Assembly: GCA_017983495.1 (NCBI GenBank)
Contig: JAGOBH010000005.1
Coordinates: forward strand, 1 to 64,000
Direction: 5' to 3'
DNA: 64,000 nucleotides
From: Pyrinomonadaceae bacterium
GTDB taxonomy: Bacteria > Acidobacteriota > Blastocatellia > Pyrinomonadales > Pyrinomonadaceae
Shown here: in pieces, positions 16,991 to 26,040 of the stretch
Position numbering within the stretch: position 1 is the first letter of the stretch
Layout of the letters: every line of letters starts with the position of its first letter
Translations under genes and position numbers: made by a program
Notes under the pieces: model-generated
Told to the model about the DNA's origin: nothing
Databases searched by the model: none
What the model saw: only the letters and a program-made list of their open reading frames with translations

Positions 16991-18094
16991 ATGAATAGCC
17001 TCGTGTTTTCAAATATGCTCCACCGTCCTGCCCGCACGGCAGTGAGCATCATCGGTATCGGGATCGGCATTTTGCTGATCGTTTTTACGGTCGGGCTGGC
17101 CAACGGCAGCCTTCGCGAACGTGCCCAACGTGAGGCCAACGTCGGTGCCGAGATAATGCTGCGTGCGTCGGGCAGTCTCGGGTTGAGCGGCTCTGAGGCG
17201 TTGCGTCTGCCGGTAACACTCGCGGCCGAGATCGAAAAGGTCGAGGGCGTCGCCGTTGCCGTGCCGATCGCCCAGAACAGCATTTCCGTGTCGGATTCGA
17301 ACACCGGCAGCCGTATCGTCGACGGTATCAATTTCGACCAGTACGCAGCCGTCGCCAGCATTCAGATCGCCAAGGGCCGCAAGCTTGCCGATAATGCCGA
17401 CGAGGTAATCGCCGATGTTGCCTGGGCCGCCCAAAAGAACCTCACGATCGGCGACAAGATGAAGCTCTACGACCGTGATTTCACATTTGTCGGCTCATAC
17501 GAACCGAGTGCCGGCGGCCGCATTAAGGTTCCGCTCGGCACAATGCAAACCCAACTCGGTGCCGAGGGCAAAGCGTCGGCGATCCTCATCAAGGTCAAAG
17601 ACGGCTTTTCGCAAGACACGGTCGCCGAGAGCGTGCATGCGAAATTTCCCGATAATCAGGTAATCCTCACACGCGATCTCGAAGAGCTGTATATGCAGGG
17701 TTTCCCCGCACTCAACGTCTTTCTGAACGTTGTTATCGGGGTCGCCGGTGCGATCAGCGCACTCATCATCCTGCTGACGATGTACACGACCGTCACCGAA
17801 CGTACGCGTCAGATCGGAGTGCTCAAATCGCTGGGAATGTCCAATTTCAGCATCGCGTGGAATATCGTTCAGGAGGCATTGCTGATCAGTATTTGCGGTA
17901 TCGCCTTTGGCGTGCTTGCGACCTATTTGCTTAGTTTAGCTCTGACAAAATGGTCGACGCTGACCGTCCAGATCGAGCCGTCGGTCGTGGTCAGCATTCT
18001 GGTCGTCGGCATATTCAGCAGCATTATCGGGGCTCTCTATCCAGGACTGCGTGCCGCACGGCTCGATCCGGTCGAGGCCCTTGGGTACGAATAG
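16991..18094 (+). CDS. ABC transporter permease, MacB/FtsX type
   Basis: Inner-membrane permease of 367 residues. One transmembrane helix lies at about residues 14-38 (TAVSIIGIGIGILLIVFTVGL). A periplasmic MacB-type core domain of about 200 residues follows, then three C-terminal helices with the FtsX-domain motifs TERTRQIGVLKSLGMS and the ending LRAARLDPVEALGYE. No ATPase or membrane-fusion gene is adjacent, so the partners must be encoded elsewhere. Its relation to the radical SAM gene upstream is only positional, since a strong terminator separates them. It is convergent with pgi, with 28 bases between. Confidence 0.9.
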   Translation: MNSLVFSNMLHRPARTAVSIIGIGIGILLIVFTVGLANGSLRERAQREANVGAEIMLRASGSLGLSGSEALRLPVTLAAEIEKVEGVAVAVPIAQNSISVSDSNTGSRIVDGINFDQYAAVASIQIAKGRKLADNADEVIADVAWAAQKNLTIGDKMKLYDRDFTFVGSYEPSAGGRIKVPLGTMQTQLGAEGKASAILIKVKDGFSQDTVAESVHAKFPDNQVILTRDLEELYMQGFPALNVFLNVVIGVAGAISALIILLTMYTTVTERTRQIGVLKSLGMSNFSIAWNIVQEALLISICGIAFGVLATYLLSLALTKWSTLTVQIEPSVVVSILVVGIFSSIIGALYPGLRAARLDPVEALGYE

Positions 18095-18122
18095 TGAGTA
18101 GTCGATCAAGATCTATTGGGCG

Positions 18123-19805
18123 CTAGATGATAACGGCCAGTTCACGAAGTCCGCTTGCAACATCGCTGGCGAGATGCACTCGGAGGGCTCTTCGCCCGCG
18201 ATCGACCAATACCTGAAAATCGCCGCGGGACTGTGCGGCCTTGACGACCGAGAAGGTATATTTTTGTCCGGGAACCGGCACGTCCGCTGCGTCATCCGAC
18301 GTGATCTGCAAAAACACGCCGTTATTTGCACCGCCCTTGTAAGCCTGGCCGGTCGAATGCAGAAATCGGGGGCCGAAACCGAGGCAGGTCGAGCATTCAA
18401 AACGTTCTAGCACCGACGAGCGCATCGTCTGCATCAGTTCCTCGTTCTCCGCGTTCATCTCGATATATCCGAGCAGCCCAAAATAGTCGCCGGTGCCGAT
18501 ACGGCTAAGATGTGCGTCGATTATGGCCGCCGCCGTTTCTTCTTCGGCAGTCGCGAGCAATTCGGCGGCGTACTCCCGACTTGTAAAGAGCGAGAAATCC
18601 TCCGACTCGAAGAACGGCGCCTCGTCCGGCAGCTTGCCGGTCAGTTCGTATTCGTCGGTGATCTTGCGTGCTTCGATCTTAGCCGATTCGACGTCGGGCT
18701 GGTCGAACGGATTCAGTTTCATCACTGCACCGGTGACCGCGGTCGCAAATTCCCATCGGAAAAATTCCTGCCCGAGGTTGTCGATACTGTCGAGTTCGAT
18801 CCGAACTGCAGGGTGCCCGGCGGCGATCGCAGCGTATTTCTCGTCCATTTCGGCATCGTCCGCGAGGCTCAGGAATGCAAATACGCGGTCGTCGCTGTAT
18901 TCCTCCACTGTCCGTTCGCCTTCGCGATCGACCGGAATGATGGCGACGCCGTTCTTGCCGGTCGATTCGGCAACGAGTTGCTCAAGCCAGGCACCGAGGT
19001 CGTGGATCTCCGGCGATGTGAATATCGTCAGCTTGTCGCGGCCATGAGCGTGGCAAGTGCCGAGGATGAGCCCGAGCATCGCACCGCTGTTCGACGCGGT
19101 GTCGACCGTCTTACACGCCTCGACCATTTCTGCCGCATTTGTCAGAAAGGTCTCGACGTCGATGCCCATCGACGCTGCCGCAGTCATGCCGAATGCCGAC
19201 AAAGCCGAAAACCGTCCGCCGATCTGCGGCTTGCCGTAAAAGATGTGTCGAAATCCGTCCTGTTTCGCGACCTGCTCCATCTTCGAGCCGGGGTCGGTGA
19301 TGGCGATGAACTGCCTGCCCGCATTTTCACGTCCGACCGTCTCGACGACGCGTTCAAAGAAGTACTGCTTGAAACAATTCGGCTCAAGCGTCGAGCCCGA
19401 TTTGCTGGCGACGATGAAAAGAGTCCGCGTCAGATCAAGCTTGTCCTCGACCGCCCTGACCTGAGCCGGAACGGTCGAATCGAGGATGTGAAAATTCGCC
19501 TTGCCGAAGGTCATTGCCAGCACCTCAGGTCCAAGCGATGATCCGCCCATTCCCATCAGCAGAACGTCGGTAAATCCGGCCGTTTCGAGATCAGCACGAA
19601 GGTCGCGGTATTTTTGCAGATCGGCGAGTTCCTCGTCGACGATGTCGAGCCACCCGAGCCATTTTGCCTCGTCGCTGCCGGTCCAGACAGTGGCGTCTTT
19701 TGACCAGAGGCGGGCGATCATTGATGCATTTGTCCATCGGTCCAATTCGGCGGAAAACTCAGTGTGTATGGTGTCGGGAAGTGAGTAGGTAAACAAGTTA
19801 AGCAT
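18123..19805 (-). CDS. pgi: glucose-6-phosphate isomerase (long form)
   Basis: Interconverts glucose-6-phosphate and fructose-6-phosphate. The 560-residue protein has the SIS-fold signatures LLMGMGGSSLGPEVLA (about residue 100), FIVASKSGSTLEPN (sugar-phosphate loop) and LVAESTGKNGVAIIPVDR. The C-terminal region (LERFECSTCLGFGPRFLHSTGQ and the last strands) matches the GPI half found in fused transaldolase-GPI proteins and stand-alone long forms in Acidobacteriota and cyanobacteria. The start is ATG at 19805, 5 bases after the ino1 stop, so the two are surely cotranscribed. Both enzymes act on glucose-6-phosphate. Confidence 0.92.
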   Translation of the reverse strand: MLNLFTYSLPDTIHTEFSAELDRWTNASMIARLWSKDATVWTGSDEAKWLGWLDIVDEELADLQKYRDLRADLETAGFTDVLLMGMGGSSLGPEVLAMTFGKANFHILDSTVPAQVRAVEDKLDLTRTLFIVASKSGSTLEPNCFKQYFFERVVETVGRENAGRQFIAITDPGSKMEQVAKQDGFRHIFYGKPQIGGRFSALSAFGMTAAASMGIDVETFLTNAAEMVEACKTVDTASNSGAMLGLILGTCHAHGRDKLTIFTSPEIHDLGAWLEQLVAESTGKNGVAIIPVDREGERTVEEYSDDRVFAFLSLADDAEMDEKYAAIAAGHPAVRIELDSIDNLGQEFFRWEFATAVTGAVMKLNPFDQPDVESAKIEARKITDEYELTGKLPDEAPFFESEDFSLFTSREYAAELLATAEEETAAAIIDAHLSRIGTGDYFGLLGYIEMNAENEELMQTMRSSVLERFECSTCLGFGPRFLHSTGQAYKGGANNGVFLQITSDDAADVPVPGQKYTFSVVKAAQSRGDFQVLVDRGRRALRVHLASDVASGLRELAVII

Positions 19806-19810
19806 AGGAT

Positions 19811-20992
19811 TTACTTTGTCTGCTCGGGAAGAAGCCAGTCGAGCAGCATCTCTTCCTGTTTGTGAAAGGCCTGTTCGGGCCGGTCGCCGTTTGTCATCGG
19901 CAGCTTAAAGAACACTGACAACTGTTCCTGAACGCCCGATTCGTTTCGCTGAGCGGCAAGGTCAAGACAGCGAGCGATCTCGATTGCGAGCGGCGCGGCC
20001 AGAATCGAATCGCGGCAGAGGAAGTTGACCTTGATCTGCATCGGGCGGCCCAAAAAACCGCGGATATCGATGTTGTCCCACGATTCTTTGTTGTCGCCCC
20101 GCGGCCGGTAGTATCGGATGTCGACGAGATGATCGCCGACCTCGTAGCCGAGAATGTCGTCGAGAACGCTGCTTTTCGTTTTTAGTTTAGAGGCAAGAGA
20201 ATCTTCGTTCGACAGGGCTAGACCGTCGCGATTGCCGAGAATATTGGTCGAGTACCAGCCATCGACGTGCAGAGCACGCGAACGCAATGCCGGTGCGATC
20301 ACGGTCTTGATAAACGTCTGTCCGGTCTTGCCGTCTTTGCCGGCGACAGCGACGCCTTGTTTTTCAGCAAATTCGATCAATGCCGCAGTGTCGGCCGCCA
20401 CCGACGGCGTGAAGTTGCCGAACGGCACGCCCTCGGCGATCGCCGCGTATGCGTAGAGCATCGCGGGCGGGATGTCGGCGGCATTATCGTCCAATGCCTG
20501 TTCAAAACCGGCAAGCGAATTGAAGATCTCGTTTCCCTCGACGGCGAGCTTTTCGGTCGACGCCAGATTGATGACGACGACGGCATCGCAGTCAGCTTTG
20601 AACTTTCGTATGTCATCGCGGACCCTTGCGATAGCATCACGGTGCGAGGTGCGCGAGACCAGATTTTCTCCCTCGATATTCGAAAGAAAGTCTTCGTTGG
20701 CGATCGCCGGCCAGGGCTTGATGTTTCGCAGCGAAGCTTCGACCGCGACAAACTGTTTGTGGGTAAGCACATCATGCTCTTCGGCGGCCTTGGCGAGATG
20801 TTCGCCATTCATATCCCAACCCGCAATGACGATATCGGTGTAATCCGTTAGTCCGTCCGCGTGCATCTCAGCCAGCGGCAGCCCGGTCGTGTCGATGAGG
20901 CCCTGCCGCAAAAGTTCCACGCCGGCAGCCATCGTCGACCCGACCGCCCCGCCGACCCCAATGACTGCAATTCCCAGAGTTCGCTTGGTCAT
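19811..20992 (-). CDS. ino1: inositol-3-phosphate synthase
   Basis: NAD-dependent isomerase-cyclase turning glucose-6-phosphate into myo-inositol phosphate, the entry to inositol lipids or compatible solutes. The protein has the Rossmann loop GVGGAVGSTMAAG near residue 10, LPLAEMHADGLTDYTDIVIAGWDMNG, VVINLASTEK, GKDGKTGQTFIKTVIAPALR (active-site Lys and Thr) and the family's LGNRDGLALS. ATG at 20992 is preferred over the in-frame TTG at 20998, giving MTKRTLGIAV and about 393 residues, as usual for prokaryotic forms. It leads a two-gene operon with pgi and is divergent from the exported protein gene at 21176. Confidence 0.92.
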   Translation of the reverse strand: MTKRTLGIAVIGVGGAVGSTMAAGVELLRQGLIDTTGLPLAEMHADGLTDYTDIVIAGWDMNGEHLAKAAEEHDVLTHKQFVAVEASLRNIKPWPAIANEDFLSNIEGENLVSRTSHRDAIARVRDDIRKFKADCDAVVVINLASTEKLAVEGNEIFNSLAGFEQALDDNAADIPPAMLYAYAAIAEGVPFGNFTPSVAADTAALIEFAEKQGVAVAGKDGKTGQTFIKTVIAPALRSRALHVDGWYSTNILGNRDGLALSNEDSLASKLKTKSSVLDDILGYEVGDHLVDIRYYRPRGDNKESWDNIDIRGFLGRPMQIKVNFLCRDSILAAPLAIEIARCLDLAAQRNESGVQEQLSVFFKLPMTNGDRPEQAFHKQEEMLLDWLLPEQTK

Positions 20993-21175
20993 AATCAAAA
21001 CTCTAGTTTACATCAAGATGTATGGTTCGCGTTATAGCCGTGCCGACGGAGTCAGCCTTGACCGATCGGCGAAGCTCGTGGAAAATGTGACGACAGCGTT
21101 CTAGTCTGATGAGAACAGGAGTAGCAAATAGAAGGTCTGTTAATCGTGGGTTCGGTACTTATGTTTAATATTTAT

Positions 21176-22348
21176 ATGAAGACTATTATCGCAATAGTAT
21201 TAATGATCATTATGGGTGCGGCCCTTAATGGCCAGACGCCGCCAAAACCGACCCCGACGCCAGATATCCTCAAGGGCGGAACGATCACGGATGCGACAGA
21301 TCGGATGGTCACGGATACCTTAGGCGGCGGCAAGGGGAAATACGACGGCATATTTGACGGCGTATCGAACTCAGCTGCCCGCACGGTTCCCGAAGAATGG
21401 AAACGCACGGTCCTGACCGGCACCGGGCTGAGCGTTGCGTCACCGGTACCATTCAAATTACGGCGAAGCGAGCCGCTGGCGTCGCTGGTGGGTGATGTCG
21501 AGGCCGATGTACTATGGGAACTTGAGTATGGCGGCTTGCGGGCGTATATCGGCTACACCAAAGAGAACAAAGGTTACAAGGCCGTACGACAGCATCTTGA
21601 GGATACGATCCAATATATGCTCAATAACGCTAAGGCGGTCGAATCGCTGATCCACGACACTACATTTCTCGGCGAAACCGGAGCATTTTTTGATGAGGTT
21701 CGTTTTGAACCGTCGAGCAACAAGTCGGTGCGAAGAAAGATACTTGTTTTCGGCAGTCCAAACGCCTATCGGAAGATCGACCTTATTTTCCCGGCCGAGG
21801 ACGCGGCCGCCGCCATATTGTCGAGTCAGATCCTCGCTTCGTTTAAAAAGGAAGGCTCTTTGGCGACGGGCAAGTCCAGATTTCCGCCGCTCGAATGGAA
21901 ACTCTACAATTTTGGCGGCGTTCTGTTCGAATTTCCGGCAAAGCCCGCCGAGGGCAACTGCACGGCCGAACTTCCGGAGCGCGTGTCACAGACCTGTGCC
22001 GTCTGGGGCGAAAATTTGGTAAACCTTCACGTAATATACTCGACCTACCCACCGCGGGTGCCTCAGCCGACAGCAACGCAGGCGGCTGAGGAGCACGTGA
22101 AATTCTCTAAAGATCTTGAGATCAGTTCCAAAGCCGCAGGCCGTTCGGATTTCCGCATCTCAGTGTTTCCGATCAATATCGGCGATGCGGCGTTAGTTGT
22201 CGAAAACACAGGATTTAGTAAAAACCAGACTGTATTTATTCGCCGGGGCAACGCCCTGTGGCAAGTCAGCATTTCGTCTTCGACTGTTTTCGATCAGGCT
22301 ACGCTCGCGGGTGAGCGAGCGGTGCGGTCGATCAAATTCAAGAATTGA
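21176..22348 (+). CDS. exported hypothetical protein
   Basis: An unrecognised secreted or periplasmic protein of about 390 residues. The start is placed at the third Met of the open frame (21176), because it opens a textbook signal peptide (MKTIIAIVLMIIMGAALNGQ) followed by a Pro/Thr-rich linker. The mature part has alternating hydrophobic and polar strands (ADVLWELEYGGLRAYIGYTKEN; VFGSPNAYRKIDLIFPAEDA) and two Cys (GNCTAELPERVSQTCAVWG) that may form a disulfide. No enzyme motif is visible. It is a single gene between divergent ino1 and the aminotransferase. Confidence 0.75.
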   Translation: MKTIIAIVLMIIMGAALNGQTPPKPTPTPDILKGGTITDATDRMVTDTLGGGKGKYDGIFDGVSNSAARTVPEEWKRTVLTGTGLSVASPVPFKLRRSEPLASLVGDVEADVLWELEYGGLRAYIGYTKENKGYKAVRQHLEDTIQYMLNNAKAVESLIHDTTFLGETGAFFDEVRFEPSSNKSVRRKILVFGSPNAYRKIDLIFPAEDAAAAILSSQILASFKKEGSLATGKSRFPPLEWKLYNFGGVLFEFPAKPAEGNCTAELPERVSQTCAVWGENLVNLHVIYSTYPPRVPQPTATQAAEEHVKFSKDLEISSKAAGRSDFRISVFPINIGDAALVVENTGFSKNQTVFIRRGNALWQVSISSSTVFDQATLAGERAVRSIKFKN

Positions 22349-22487
22349 TCGACCGTGGCCGGTGCTCTGCCGCTCGACGCAGCCCTGAATATCGTACACA
22401 TGCCGGCGGAAATCTGTTATGATGCCGTCAAATAGCGGCGTAAAAGATACTGCCTATACGAGGTGGTAAATCACGTTCGCCGATTTC

Positions 22488-23816
22488 ATGCCTAGCTCTT
22501 TTCATAAATATATGACCCAACCAGAAACCAAGTCCACTCTTTCAGAGGCAGTCCGCAAGCATAAAGAATTTCTTTTCCCGGCCGTTGCCACCTACTATCA
22601 GGAGCCGGTCGCGCTCGTAAAGGGCGAGGGCGAATACGTCTGGGACGATCAGGGCAACAAGTACCTCGATTGTTTCGGCGGTGTGCTGACCGTCAGCGTC
22701 GGACACGCAAATCCGCGCATTAACGAATCGGTGCTTGCACAAAACCAAACGATCCAGCACACCTCTGCTCTCTACGCCAATCCGAACCAGTCGAATTTGG
22801 CGGAAAAGCTCGCCGAGATCACGCCGGGCAGACTCAAGAAATCGTTCTTTACCTCAAGCGGTACCGAGGCCGACGACACGGCCCAAATGGCGGCTAAGAT
22901 CGCCACCGGGCGGCACGAGGTCGTCGTGCTGCGGCACAGCTATTCGGGACGTTCGGCGACGGCTCTGTCGTCGACCGGCCATTCGAACTGGCGCCCGTTG
23001 CCGGCTCAGGTCGCGGGCATCGTCCACGCACCGGCTCCGTACTGCTACCGCTGCCCGTTCAAGCTCGAATATCCGTCGTGTGAGATGGCATGTGCCAACG
23101 ACATCGAGGAACTGATCCAGACGACGACGACCGGCGAGATCGCGGCGTTCATGGCCGAGCCGATCCTAGGCGTTGGCGGATTTATCGTGCCGCCGCCCGA
23201 GTATTTTCAGATCGCGTACGACATCGCACGCCGTCACGGCGGCCTGTGCATCGCCGACGAAGTGCAGACCGCATGGGGCCGCACGGGCGACAAATGGTTC
23301 GGCATCGAACACTGGAACGTCGAGCCCGATATCATCACGTCTGCCAAGGGAATGGCAAACGGCGTGCCAATCGGCTGGACGATCGCGACACCTGAGGTCG
23401 CCGACAAATTCCCGGGTTTGACCTTTGCCACGTTTGGCGGTAACCCGGTCTCGACCGCCGCTGCACTCGCCGTCATCAAGATGATCGAGGACGACGACCT
23501 CCGCACAAATTGCCGCGTCGTCGGCGACTATTTCCGCGGCAGGCTTGAGGAACTTAAGGAAAAGTACCCCGTCATCGGCGACGTCCGCGGCATGGGGCTG
23601 ATGCAGGGCATCGAACTCGTGCGTGACCGCAAGACCAAGGAACCCGCTCCGCAAGCTGTCCTGACCGTCTTCGAAGAGACCAAACGCCAGGGCGTCCTCA
23701 TCGGCAAAGGCGGCCTCTACGGCAACGTCATCCGCACGGGAATGATGCTCAATTCGACTAAGGACAACGTCGACGAACTGATCAGGGCACTCGATGCCGG
23801 CTTAGCGTTGTGTTAA
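22488..23816 (+). CDS. class III aminotransferase, probable beta-alanine aminotransferase
   Basis: PLP enzyme of 442 residues (alanine-glyoxylate / omega-amino acid group). Motifs seen are FGGVLTVSVGHANP, FFTSSGTEADDTAQMAAK, EPILGVGGFIVPP, LCIADEVQTAWGRTG (PLP Asp), IITSAKGMANGVPIG (Schiff-base Lys), TFGGNPVSTAAAL and RGMGLMQGIELV. The pyrimidine-degradation genes further along the same strand suggest it takes beta-alanine or 3-aminoisobutyrate to the semialdehyde; that is inference from context. The start could also be Met9 (22512); GAGGTGG lies too far upstream (over 20 bases) to settle it. A paralogue's last 43 codons survive at 25547, on the far side of a serine hydrolase gene. Confidence 0.88.
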   Translation: MPSSFHKYMTQPETKSTLSEAVRKHKEFLFPAVATYYQEPVALVKGEGEYVWDDQGNKYLDCFGGVLTVSVGHANPRINESVLAQNQTIQHTSALYANPNQSNLAEKLAEITPGRLKKSFFTSSGTEADDTAQMAAKIATGRHEVVVLRHSYSGRSATALSSTGHSNWRPLPAQVAGIVHAPAPYCYRCPFKLEYPSCEMACANDIEELIQTTTTGEIAAFMAEPILGVGGFIVPPPEYFQIAYDIARRHGGLCIADEVQTAWGRTGDKWFGIEHWNVEPDIITSAKGMANGVPIGWTIATPEVADKFPGLTFATFGGNPVSTAAALAVIKMIEDDDLRTNCRVVGDYFRGRLEELKEKYPVIGDVRGMGLMQGIELVRDRKTKEPAPQAVLTVFEETKRQGVLIGKGGLYGNVIRTGMMLNSTKDNVDELIRALDAGLALC

Positions 23817-23825
23817 GAGAAGAAA

Positions 23826-23896
23826 TTCACCACAGAGGCACAGAGAGCACAGAGGTCAGTGAGAAATTTCCTCTGTGTTCTCTGTGTACTCGGTGG
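23826..23896 (+). repeat. CACAGAG palindrome, copy 1, ending before a start codon
   Basis: Left arm 23826-23855 pairs with right arm 23870-23896 (about 22 of 27). The right arm ends GGTGG, 9 bases before the ATG at 23906, and may provide its ribosome binding site. Confidence 0.85.
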
Positions 23897-23905
23897 CTAA
23901 TTCTT

Positions 23906-25543
23906 ATGAAAATTCCAACTTTTCTTATTTTATTTCTGCTTTTTTCGGTTTCCTTTGGTCAGATTCCTGATAAAACGAAAGTGATCTCCGGCACGGAGCG
24001 GGCGTTTGATAAAGCGTCGAAAGCCATAGCGATGCCGGCTCCGGGCTGTGCGGTCGGCGTTTCGCTGAATGGTGAATCTGTTTTCGAAAAGGCATTTGGC
24101 CTCGCGGAGATGGAGCACAATATTGCGAACACTCCGCTGACGATCTTTGAATCGGGTTCGGTAGCAAAGCAATTTACCGCGGCTGCCCTTGTCCTGCTGC
24201 AGCAGGACGGCAAGCTCGACCTTGATGACCCGGTTCGAAAGTACATACCCGAGCTGCCGGATTATGGGTCGCCATTGACGATCAGACATATGCTCAATCA
24301 CGCAGCAGGCTTACGTGATTGGGGAGCGGTGATGTCGCTGACGGGTGCCGGCCGCGGCGACCGCGTGATCGGTCAGGATCTCGCGTTCGATGTGATGACT
24401 AGTCAGAAGGCTCTTGATTTTACACCCGGAGCCGAATATTCGTATTCGAACAGCGGCTACAATCTGGCGGCGGTGATCATCGAACGCGTATCTCAAAAGA
24501 AATTTCCCGAATTTGTCGCCGAACGATTGTTCAAACCGCTCGGGATGACAAACAGCTCATGGCGTGACGATTATCAACGGATCGTGCCGGGCAGAGCATT
24601 GGCGTATTCGCGGCAAGGTGCGAAAGCACCGTGGCGGCTGGATATGCCGTTTATGAATGTTTACGGAAATGGCGGCATGCTGACGACCGTCGGCGATTGG
24701 CTCAAGTGGAATGCGATGCTCGATACACGCTCGATGGGAGCATCGCTCGTTGACGAACTCGAAACACAAGGCGTGCTGAATGACGGGCGAAAGATACCGT
24801 ACGCACTCGGACTAAGGGTAAGCAAATATCGGAATCTGCCGGAAGTGGCGCATGGCGGTTCGACGGCCGGCTATCAGACGTTCCTCGTTCGATATCCGAA
24901 AGCCAAGGTCTCAGTCGCGGTGATGTGCAATGGCACGTCGCCGTCTGCCACATCGATCGCCCGCAGCGTGACCGACGAGATCTTCGGGCCGTTTCCGCCG
25001 CCGGTTCAGCCGGAAAGCGTGAATGTCCCCGTCGAACAGCTCAATAAGTTCGTAGGGCTTTGGCGTGACGAAAAGACCCATCTTGACGCCCGAACGACGA
25101 TCGACGGCGGTACGCTTCGGGTTGACGGACAGCCGTTGCGACCCGTTGCCGATGGGGTCTTCGCGATAGGCCAAGCGAAATTTACGTTCAAGATCGGCAG
25201 TAGCGGCAAGCCTTCGTATCTTGAGGTAGCCGCGGATGGTGACGTCTCCCGGTTCATTCTTGAGACCGAGTGGAAACCGACGCCCGCCGAGCTCGCCGAA
25301 TTTTCAGGACAGTGGTACAGCAATGAGGCACAGGCGGGCGTATCGTTTGTGGTCGAGGGCGACAAGGCCCATATCTTTCAGCGGCCAAAGACCAAACTGC
25401 CGCTCACGCCGCTTTACAGAGACCATTTCTCGGCCGGCGATCGGGTCATTTGGTTTACCCGAAACACAAAAGGCAAGATCGAAAGGATGCACGTCGGAGC
25501 GTCGCGAATGCGAGATATGCCATTTGAACGTGTCCGCAAATAG
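23906..25543 (+). CDS. exported serine hydrolase (beta-lactamase class C family)
   Basis: A 545-residue secreted serine hydrolase. The start at 23906 gives a signal peptide (MKIPTFLILFLLFSVSFGQ); the open frame runs further upstream only through the repeat. The active-site SxxK is SVAK in ESGSVAKQFTAAAL (about residue 85), YSNSGYNLAA is the YxN motif, and HGGSTAGYQTFLVRYP takes the KTG-box position (HGGST). A C-terminal lipocalin-like or DUF3471-type region of about 170 residues follows. Such proteins are usually D-aminopeptidases or esterases rather than true beta-lactamases. It is wedged between the aminotransferase and a remnant of an aminotransferase, with 3 bases to the remnant. Confidence 0.9.
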   Translation: MKIPTFLILFLLFSVSFGQIPDKTKVISGTERAFDKASKAIAMPAPGCAVGVSLNGESVFEKAFGLAEMEHNIANTPLTIFESGSVAKQFTAAALVLLQQDGKLDLDDPVRKYIPELPDYGSPLTIRHMLNHAAGLRDWGAVMSLTGAGRGDRVIGQDLAFDVMTSQKALDFTPGAEYSYSNSGYNLAAVIIERVSQKKFPEFVAERLFKPLGMTNSSWRDDYQRIVPGRALAYSRQGAKAPWRLDMPFMNVYGNGGMLTTVGDWLKWNAMLDTRSMGASLVDELETQGVLNDGRKIPYALGLRVSKYRNLPEVAHGGSTAGYQTFLVRYPKAKVSVAVMCNGTSPSATSIARSVTDEIFGPFPPPVQPESVNVPVEQLNKFVGLWRDEKTHLDARTTIDGGTLRVDGQPLRPVADGVFAIGQAKFTFKIGSSGKPSYLEVAADGDVSRFILETEWKPTPAELAEFSGQWYSNEAQAGVSFVVEGDKAHIFQRPKTKLPLTPLYRDHFSAGDRVIWFTRNTKGKIERMHVGASRMRDMPFERVRK

Positions 25544-25546
25544 ACT

Positions 25547-25675
25547 GGCGTCCACATCGGCAAAGGAGCCCTTTACGGCAACGTAGTGAGGACCGGCGTC
25601 ATGCTCAATTCAACCACCGATTCGATCGACAAAGTCATCAAGGCGTTGGACAAAGGTTTAGCTTTATGCAAATAA
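25547..25675 (+). pseudogene. 3' remnant of a class III aminotransferase
   Basis: 43 codons, still in frame and ending in TAA, encode the C-terminus of a class III aminotransferase (IGKGALYGNVVRTGVMLNS onward). Against the intact protein ending at 23816, 30 of 41 residues match. Divergence with a preserved frame suggests a homologue from another source rather than simple decay of a recent tandem copy. No start or upstream part of the gene remains. Confidence 0.88.
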
Positions 25676-25676
25676 C

Positions 25677-25714
25677 TTGACTAGGTTGGCCAAGTAGGCT
25701 ATTGTGGCCAAGTA
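25677..25714 (+). promoter_or_regulatory. promoter and likely operator of the toxin-antitoxin pair
   Basis: TTGACT (25677-25682) and TATTGT (25700-25705) are 17 bases apart, a good sigma70-type promoter. TGGCCAAGTA occurs twice, 18 bases apart (25687-25696 and 25705-25714), over the spacer and start region, as expected for autoregulation. The predicted transcript starts at or next to the ATG, so it may be leaderless. Confidence 0.6.
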
Positions 25715-26040
25715 TGAGTGTTAGAGCATCAAAACCTAGAGTTTCGAGAGGCGCAAACATCGCCGAGTTGAAAAATAACCTTAGTGTTTTTCTCAAAGGT
25801 GTAAAAAATGGTGGCGAAGTAATAGTCAGTGAGCGAAATGTTCCGTTTGCTAAGATCGTTCCGTTTGTTGAAATAGAAGAATTCGAAACTGAAGAAGAAA
25901 AACTGGTCGCAGAGGGAATTCTGGCTCCGCCGACTAATGTTGGATCCTTGCCGGATTCGTTCTGGGACGACGATGATCTTCCAAATGTGCCGTTAGAAAA
26001 AATCCTTGAAGTTATCAGGGAGGAACGGGATGAGCGCTAA
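25714..26040 (+). CDS. antitoxin, Phd/YefM-like (prevent-host-death family)
   Basis: 108-residue DNA-binding antitoxin. The N-terminal Phd/YefM fold is visible in GANIAELKNNLSVFLKGVKNG and VIVSERNVPFAKIVP (about residues 15-55). The acidic C-terminal tail (SFWDDDDLPNVPLEKILEVI) would wrap the toxin. ATG at 25714 is chosen because the upstream extension overlaps the promoter. The gene overlaps the toxin start by 11 bases, the usual coupling in type II modules. AT-richer than its neighbours. Confidence 0.88.
   Translation: MSVRASKPRVSRGANIAELKNNLSVFLKGVKNGGEVIVSERNVPFAKIVPFVEIEEFETEEEKLVAEGILAPPTNVGSLPDSFWDDDDLPNVPLEKILEVIREERDER

Noticed and set aside
22488-22511. Alternative start of the aminotransferase at 22512
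   Set aside because: Not excluded, but neither start has a well-spaced ribosome binding site, so I kept the longer frame.
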